Shown: one piece after another, positions 59,547 to 64,000 of the stretch
Layout of the letters: every line of letters begins with the position of its first letter
Numbering within the stretch: position 1 is the stretch's first letter
Made by a program: the position numbers and the translations under genes
Assembly (NCBI GenBank): GCA_964406575.1
Contig: CAYOSH010000001.1
Coordinates: 186,001-250,000, forward strand
Length of the DNA stretch: 64,000 bases
Source: WTAW01 sp964406575
GTDB taxonomy: Bacteria > Acidobacteriota > Aminicenantia > Aminicenantales > Aminicenantaceae
Direction: 5' to 3'
The notes under the pieces: model-generated
The model's database searches: none
Told to the model about the DNA's origin: nothing
Seen by the model: the letters and a program-made list of their open reading frames with translations, nothing else

Positions 59547-62153
59547 GTGAGTTTTTCAAGATCACATCACGAACCGCCAAAGTTGGCCGAATGGCTCATG
59601 CGGCGGATCTTACCCGATGGCACGTGGGACACGCCTGTCGGAGATTTTGAGGAGTTTTACAATTCTCTGACGAAAGATCGGGGACTTCATTTTGCCAGAA
59701 TGTGGTACTGGGGTCAGGTTCTCAAGCTGATCCCGGCAAAAATTTTGAATTCGATGTATTGGAGCGTCCAGATGTTTAAAAACTACCTGAAAGTGGCATT
59801 ACGGAATATCACCCGACACAAAGGATTTTCGTTCATCAACATCGCTGGCCTGGCGGTGGGAATGACCTGTTGTATCCTTATATTTTTATGGGTCCAGGAC
59901 GAGAAGAGTTATGATCAGTTCCACACAAAGAGAAAAAACCTCTACATCGTGGCCACTCATATTAAGTACGGTAGCGGTACTGCCACATCGAGTGGAACCC
60001 CTTCAGCCTTAGGGCCTGCGTTGAAAAATGAATATCCTGAGATCGTAAACTCTGTTCGCTTTTGCAATGGCCCCCATGCCCTTTATTTCACATATGAAGA
60101 CAATAAGTTCAGGGAGGAAGTAGAGGCTGTGGACCCGTCGTTCCTCCAGATGTTTTCTTTTCCATTGATCTTAGGAGATGCTGAGACGGCCCTTGAAAAT
60201 CCGCACTCGCTTGTTTTATCCGAACAGATGGCCCGGAAATATTTCGGGACGAACAATCCTGTCGGTCAAACCATCCGGGTGGACAACACATATGATTTTA
60301 CAGTGACGGGTGTGCTTAAAAACGTGCCGCCCAACTCCATCTTTCAATTTGATTGTCTCGTACCTATTACTTTGTTGAAAGAACTATGGGACTCTCCTGA
60401 GCTCCTGGACAGGTGGTCAAATCTCTCCTTCACGACCTATCTCCAGCTTCAAGACACTGTATCCCCCGAGGTCTTCAGCAGCAAGATCACCGGTAGGATC
60501 AATAAGGATTATCCAGGGGATGATGTCAAACCCTTCCTCTGGCCATTCACGAAGATCTATCTGCATGGTTTGGGAACCGGTGGAGGCCGTATCCTCAGAG
60601 TGCGGATGCTGTCCATGGTGGCGCTGTTTGTGCTGGTTATTGCCTGTGTCAATTTCATGAACCTGACAACGGCCAGATCTGGGGTGCGGGCCAAAGAAAT
60701 CGGGATGAGGAAGGTCACCGGGGCTTACAAGATCGACATCATCAAACAGTTTTTCGGTGAATCGGTCCTGCTCGCTTTCCTCTCACTATGTCTCAGCGTT
60801 GTTTGCGTCCTCTTGCTTCTTCCGGTCTTTGGTGGTCTCACAGGGAAAACGCTGAGCTTGAATGTATGCGATAACCCCCTTCTGGTTTTGGGCCTTTTAG
60901 GGATTGCGGTTCTTACAGGACTTTTAGCCGGGAGTTACCCTGCCCTGATGATGTCATCCTTCCAGCCGGTAAAGATCATGAAGGAGTCAGCCGGAGCTGG
61001 GTCGAAAAAGTCGATTCTCAGAAAGATTCTCGTTGTTTTCCAGTTTGTGATCACCATAACTCTCATCATCCGGACTTTAGTGGTCTATAAACAACTGGAC
61101 TATATGCAGAATAAGGACCTGGGCTTCCATAGAGATCACCTTGTGTATGTCCCTCTGAACGGCCCCCTTAACGAGCACTATGATGCGGCGAAGCAGGAGC
61201 TGCTCAAAGTTCCGGGCATTTCCAATGTTTCGTTGACTTCGCGCACTCCTCTTCTTTTTGGTTCCAGCGGGAGTAACTGGGAGTGGGAGGGAAAGAGTGA
61301 AGACACGAATCCCTCCATCCGGTATTTTTGTTGCGATTGTGATTTTATAAAAACATTCGAGGTAGAGATGGCTCATGGCCGGTTTTTCTCGGAAGAGCTT
61401 ACCAAAGGAAACTCTCTCCAATCCGGGCAGATTGTGATCAACGAACAATTTGCAGAAATCATAGGAAAGGAAAATCCAGTGGGGATGCGGCTTTCACACA
61501 GCGGACAGCAGGCCACTATCATAGGTGTTGTCAAGGATTTCAACTACTGGCCCCTTTACTGGCGAAGCGGGCCCTTGATCATTTTCCACAAGAGTTACAA
61601 TGATGAACCCCATCGTTATCGTTATATATTTGCAAAGATCAGTCCTGAGAATCTTCCCCGGACAATTGCTGGAATCAAAGATGTCTATGAAAAGTTCAGT
61701 CCAGAATTTCCCTTCATATATCGGTTTCTCGATGAGGATTATGTCGGTCTATATGATGCTGAAGAACGAACAGGTTCTGTCGTAAAATATTTTTCTCTTC
61801 TCGCTATCCTGGTGTCTTGTCTTGGGCTTTTCGGGCTGGCGTCCTTTTTAGCGGAGCAGCGTACAAAGGAGATCGGCATTCGTAAAGTTCTTGGGTCATC
61901 GGTTCCGGGGATCGTCCTGATGCTTTCCAAAGAATTCGTCAGGTGGGTCGCACTGGCTAACATTATCGCCTGGCCCATCGCTTGGTTCATGTCTTTGTTA
62001 TGGCTCCGGAACTTCGCCTACCGTACATCGATGCACATCTGGATGTTTGTGTTTGCGGGTGCGCTTGCCTTGGTTATCGCTGTTATCACCGTAAGCTTCC
62101 AATCCGTCAAAGCCGCTACCGCAAATCCCGTCGACTGCCTCCGTTACGAATAG
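59547..62153 (+). CDS. MacB/FtsX-type orphan ABC permease (module 3)
   Basis: About 868 residues. GTG 59547, with GAAGAAGG upstream, is preferred over TTG 59532, which lacks a site; the family starts vary. Same plan as modules 1 and 2: prefix (LAEWLMRRILPDGTWDTPVGDFEEFYN), first helix after MFKNYLKVALRNITRHKG, two periplasmic domains, and FtsX blocks (EIGMRKVTGAYKIDII and AEQRTKEIGIRKVLGSS). The second periplasmic domain contains a Cys-rich segment (FCCDCDF) not seen in modules 1 and 2. No ATPase adjoins. Confidence 0.9.
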   Translation: MSFSRSHHEPPKLAEWLMRRILPDGTWDTPVGDFEEFYNSLTKDRGLHFARMWYWGQVLKLIPAKILNSMYWSVQMFKNYLKVALRNITRHKGFSFINIAGLAVGMTCCILIFLWVQDEKSYDQFHTKRKNLYIVATHIKYGSGTATSSGTPSALGPALKNEYPEIVNSVRFCNGPHALYFTYEDNKFREEVEAVDPSFLQMFSFPLILGDAETALENPHSLVLSEQMARKYFGTNNPVGQTIRVDNTYDFTVTGVLKNVPPNSIFQFDCLVPITLLKELWDSPELLDRWSNLSFTTYLQLQDTVSPEVFSSKITGRINKDYPGDDVKPFLWPFTKIYLHGLGTGGGRILRVRMLSMVALFVLVIACVNFMNLTTARSGVRAKEIGMRKVTGAYKIDIIKQFFGESVLLAFLSLCLSVVCVLLLLPVFGGLTGKTLSLNVCDNPLLVLGLLGIAVLTGLLAGSYPALMMSSFQPVKIMKESAGAGSKKSILRKILVVFQFVITITLIIRTLVVYKQLDYMQNKDLGFHRDHLVYVPLNGPLNEHYDAAKQELLKVPGISNVSLTSRTPLLFGSSGSNWEWEGKSEDTNPSIRYFCCDCDFIKTFEVEMAHGRFFSEELTKGNSLQSGQIVINEQFAEIIGKENPVGMRLSHSGQQATIIGVVKDFNYWPLYWRSGPLIIFHKSYNDEPHRYRYIFAKISPENLPRTIAGIKDVYEKFSPEFPFIYRFLDEDYVGLYDAEERTGSVVKYFSLLAILVSCLGLFGLASFLAEQRTKEIGIRKVLGSSVPGIVLMLSKEFVRWVALANIIAWPIAWFMSLLWLRNFAYRTSMHIWMFVFAGALALVIAVITVSFQSVKAATANPVDCLRYE

Positions 62154-62158
62154 CGTAA

Positions 62159-62175
62159 AAGGGGACAGTCCCCTT
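62159..62175 (+). terminator. Stem-loop after the permease gene
   Basis: AAGGGGA-CAG-TCCCCTT is a perfect 7-bp stem with a short loop and A/T-rich tail. It shares the GGGGACAGTCCC sequence with the hairpin at 19030-19049, so it may be a repeat family used as a terminator. Confidence 0.6.
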
Positions 62176-62289
62176 ATTTATTCTTTGAGATCTTTGGTTT
62201 AAGATGCCCGCTGCGTTTCTGGGGTTGTGGGGATGCAAAATCCAGCGCAGGTGCATTCGTGAAGAAAGTGATATAATTGCCATTGATCG

Positions 62290-63585
62290 ATGTGTACGCC
62301 AAAAGAGATAGCCTTCAAGTTTTTATACGACAACAGTCTTTGTGTCGACAAGATCGCCCCTGACGCTGTGCTCGATGATTTTCTATCAGAGATGGATTTG
62401 GGACTCGCCGGGAAGAAAAGTTCACTGGCCATGATACCCACTTTTATAAGGATCGATCAACCGGTCGTCGCTTTTAAGCCTGTTATCGCTCTCGATGCAG
62501 GAGGGACCAACCTCCGTGTGGCAAAAGTCGTGTTCGATCGGGATGGAAATCCCAAAATCAGCAACTTAACCCAACACAAGATGCCTGGCAGCGTAGAGAA
62601 ATTGAGCAAAGATGAGTTTTTTGACACGTTTGTAGAATTCCTACGGCCACTAGCAGATAAGGCTGATTCTGTGGGATTTTGCTTTTCCTATCCTGCAGAG
62701 ATATCTCCGGGTCGTGATGGTAGGCTGCTTTCCTGGACGAAAGAGATCCAGGCGCCCGAAGTCGTGGGTGAGTTTATCGGCAAAAACATTTTCGACAGGT
62801 TGGAGCGAAAAGGGTACAAGCTGAAATTTACGCTTCTCAACGATACGGTCGCGACACTGATGGCAGGAAAGAGCATCGACTCATCCCAAAGGTACGATAC
62901 CTATGTCGGTTTTATCCTGGGAACAGGCACGAACACGGCTTATGTCGAGCACAATCGGAACATCACAAAGCGCCAAGATCTGGATCCTGAAAAATCTCAG
63001 CCCATTAACACCGAATCGGGTAACTTCAGCAAATGTCCTCGTAGCCCTATAGATGAAGAGTTTGACCGATTGACGAAGAACAGAGGTCAATATAAATTTG
63101 AGAAAATGATCTCTGGAGCGTATCTCGGAGGACTGTGTTTAACGTCCCTAAAAATAGCCGCAGAGCAAAAACTCTTTTCCCGGGAAGCGACACAATGGCT
63201 TGTATCCCAAAAGGCGCTCTCAACGGTGGATCTGGATGTTTTTTTGAGAGACCCGACTCAAGGAATCTTTGTCAATTCGAAGATGACCTCTGCCGGAGAC
63301 AGAATGCTTGCCCTGCATCTGTGTTCGGCCATTGTGGAGCGGGCGGCATTCCTCGCAGCCATCAATATCGGTGCGGCCATAATCAAATCAAAAGGGGGGA
63401 GATCCCGGGAGCGTCCTGTCTGCGTGAACGTGGATGGCTCCACCTACACCAAGATCAAGGATTTTTCCCGCCTGGTCGAGGGATACTTGGGGAAGATCCT
63501 CGGTCCGAAACACGTGTTTTATGAGCTTATCCGCGTGGACGATTCTCCCCTTATCGGAGCGGCTGTGGCAGGGCTCATGGGTTGA
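62290..63585 (+). CDS. Hexokinase (eukaryote-like ROK-unrelated family)
   Basis: 431 residues. ATP-binding and sugar-binding motifs of the hexokinase family are present: LDAGGTNLRVAKV, LLNDTVATLMAG (catalytic Asp), GFILGTGTNTAYVE, INTESGNF and ISGAYLGG. The protein resembles eukaryotic hexokinases and the Bacteroides/spirochaete homologues rather than ROK glucokinases. It phosphorylates hexoses, the first step of glycolysis. The next gene encodes phosphoglycerate mutase, so glycolytic genes cluster loosely. It has no strong ribosome site. Confidence 0.88.
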   Translation: MCTPKEIAFKFLYDNSLCVDKIAPDAVLDDFLSEMDLGLAGKKSSLAMIPTFIRIDQPVVAFKPVIALDAGGTNLRVAKVVFDRDGNPKISNLTQHKMPGSVEKLSKDEFFDTFVEFLRPLADKADSVGFCFSYPAEISPGRDGRLLSWTKEIQAPEVVGEFIGKNIFDRLERKGYKLKFTLLNDTVATLMAGKSIDSSQRYDTYVGFILGTGTNTAYVEHNRNITKRQDLDPEKSQPINTESGNFSKCPRSPIDEEFDRLTKNRGQYKFEKMISGAYLGGLCLTSLKIAAEQKLFSREATQWLVSQKALSTVDLDVFLRDPTQGIFVNSKMTSAGDRMLALHLCSAIVERAAFLAAINIGAAIIKSKGGRSRERPVCVNVDGSTYTKIKDFSRLVEGYLGKILGPKHVFYELIRVDDSPLIGAAVAGLMG

Positions 63586-63636
63586 GGATTTGACTCCAGA
63601 AATGTCCTGTGGTAAAAGAAAAATTCAGCGGTTTTA

Positions 63637-63680
63637 CGAGGAAGAGAAACCTCTATCCTTTCCTCGGTTTTTCTTTTTTC
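63637..63680 (+). terminator. Rho-independent terminator after hexokinase
   Basis: CGAGGAA (63637-63643) pairs with TTCCTCG (63660-63666), followed by GTTTTTCTTTTTTC. It separates hexokinase from the gpm gene. Confidence 0.7.
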
Positions 63681-63748
63681 AAAAGCAGCAGAAAGGGAAA
63701 AGAGGGAGAGCGTCTTTTCCCATGTATGAATGAGAAGAGGAGTTTGCC

Positions 63749-64000
63749 ATGTTTAAGGTCGTTTTGCTCCGCCATGGAGAAAGCGTTTGGAACAAGGAAA
63801 ACCTTTTTACGGGTTGGACAGATGTGGATCTGAATGAAAAAGGCATCCAGGAGGCTGTGGAGGCCGGTAAAGTTCTCAAAGAAGAGGGGTATATTTTTGA
63901 TGTGGCCTACACCTCCGTGTTGAAAAGGGCCATCCGGTCCTTGTGGCTGGCCCTGGACGAGCTGGATTTGATGTGGATTCCGGTCTACAGGTCTTGGCGG
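63749..64000 (+). CDS. gpmA: 2,3-bisphosphoglycerate-dependent phosphoglycerate mutase (3' end outside window)
   Basis: The visible 84 residues start MFKVVLLRHGESVWNKENLF and contain the catalytic R8-H9-G10-E11 (RHGE), then FTGWTDVDLNEKG and YTSVLKRAI, typical of cofactor-dependent (dPGM) enzymes. It interconverts 3- and 2-phosphoglycerate in glycolysis. GAAGAGGAG precedes the ATG. The remainder of about 160 residues lies beyond the window. Confidence 0.92.
   Translation, partial: MFKVVLLRHGESVWNKENLFTGWTDVDLNEKGIQEAVEAGKVLKEEGYIFDVAYTSVLKRAIRSLWLALDELDLMWIPVYRSWR

Noticed and set aside
1..64000. tRNA, rRNA or CRISPR loci
   Set aside because: The intergenic gaps were read for tRNA arms, conserved rRNA words and regularly spaced direct repeats; none was found.

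Overview
The window comes from a Gram-negative, non-model bacterium of moderate GC. It encodes outer-membrane proteins (a FadL family member, a TonB-dependent receptor, small beta-barrels), many Sec- and lipoprotein-type signal peptides, a spirochaete/mitochondria-type EF-G, a eukaryote-like hexokinase, three PadR-coupled orphan MacB/FtsX permeases and an unusual density of secreted peptidases. This mix fits Acidobacteriota and relatives (for example Aminicenantes-like lineages). That placement is inference from gene content; no rRNA or tRNA gene was recognised.

Layout. 1-2290 (minus): cytochrome bd oxidase cydAB, with cydB cut by the window edge. 2634-6229: an M1 metallopeptidase, then an ECF sigma / zinc-finger anti-sigma pair and a membrane zinc-ribbon protein. 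6512-9529: PadR plus orphan permease, module 1. 9610-12538: exported metallo-beta-lactamase-fold hydrolase, SDR oxidoreductase and a LolA-like exported protein. 12838-16769: an M28 peptidase with a large membrane domain, convergent with a beta-barrel / DUF2807 pair. 16968-19610: S9 peptidase and an exported superoxide-reductase-like lipoprotein. 19625-22459 (minus): ECF sigma, DUF4384 anti-sigma, and a caspase-domain protein with a C-terminal barrel. 22720-25056: M28 lipoprotein and Nudix hydrolase. 25141-25448: frameshifted remnant of the vWA gene found intact at 42473-44407. 26100-33583: second M1 peptidase, a PPC-PPC-cyclase-fold-vWA protein, and a TonB receptor of visibly different base composition. 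33584-36273: a patch of decay and repeats with an MscS fragment, a C45-type lipoprotein hydrolase and a roughly 95-nt direct repeat. 36274-44407: alpha/beta hydrolase, membrane Ser/Thr kinase, FadL-like porin and vWA/DUF3520 protein. 44705-50066: RarD, GNAT, BNR-repeat exoprotein and exported acetamidase. 50227-53156 (minus): module 2. 53359-55914: small exported proteins, including a 62-residue membrane protein behind a near-perfect sigma-54 promoter with two TGTCC/GGACA inverted repeats. 56195-59012: EF-G with a RecA-like ATPase. 59222-62153: module 3. 62290-64000: hexokinase and phosphoglycerate mutase (partial).

Themes. Much of the coding capacity faces the envelope: two M1, two M28, one S9, one caspase-like and one C45-like enzyme, all exported, point to a peptide-degrading lifestyle. 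Regulation is mostly local: two ECF sigma/anti-sigma pairs, three PadR repressors beside their permeases, one membrane kinase and one sigma-54 promoter. The most unusual items are the sigma-54-controlled micro-protein, the sigma/anti-sigma/caspase-barrel operon, the exported superoxide reductase, the PPC-cyclase-vWA protein, and the three PadR/permease modules with palindromes at comparable positions.
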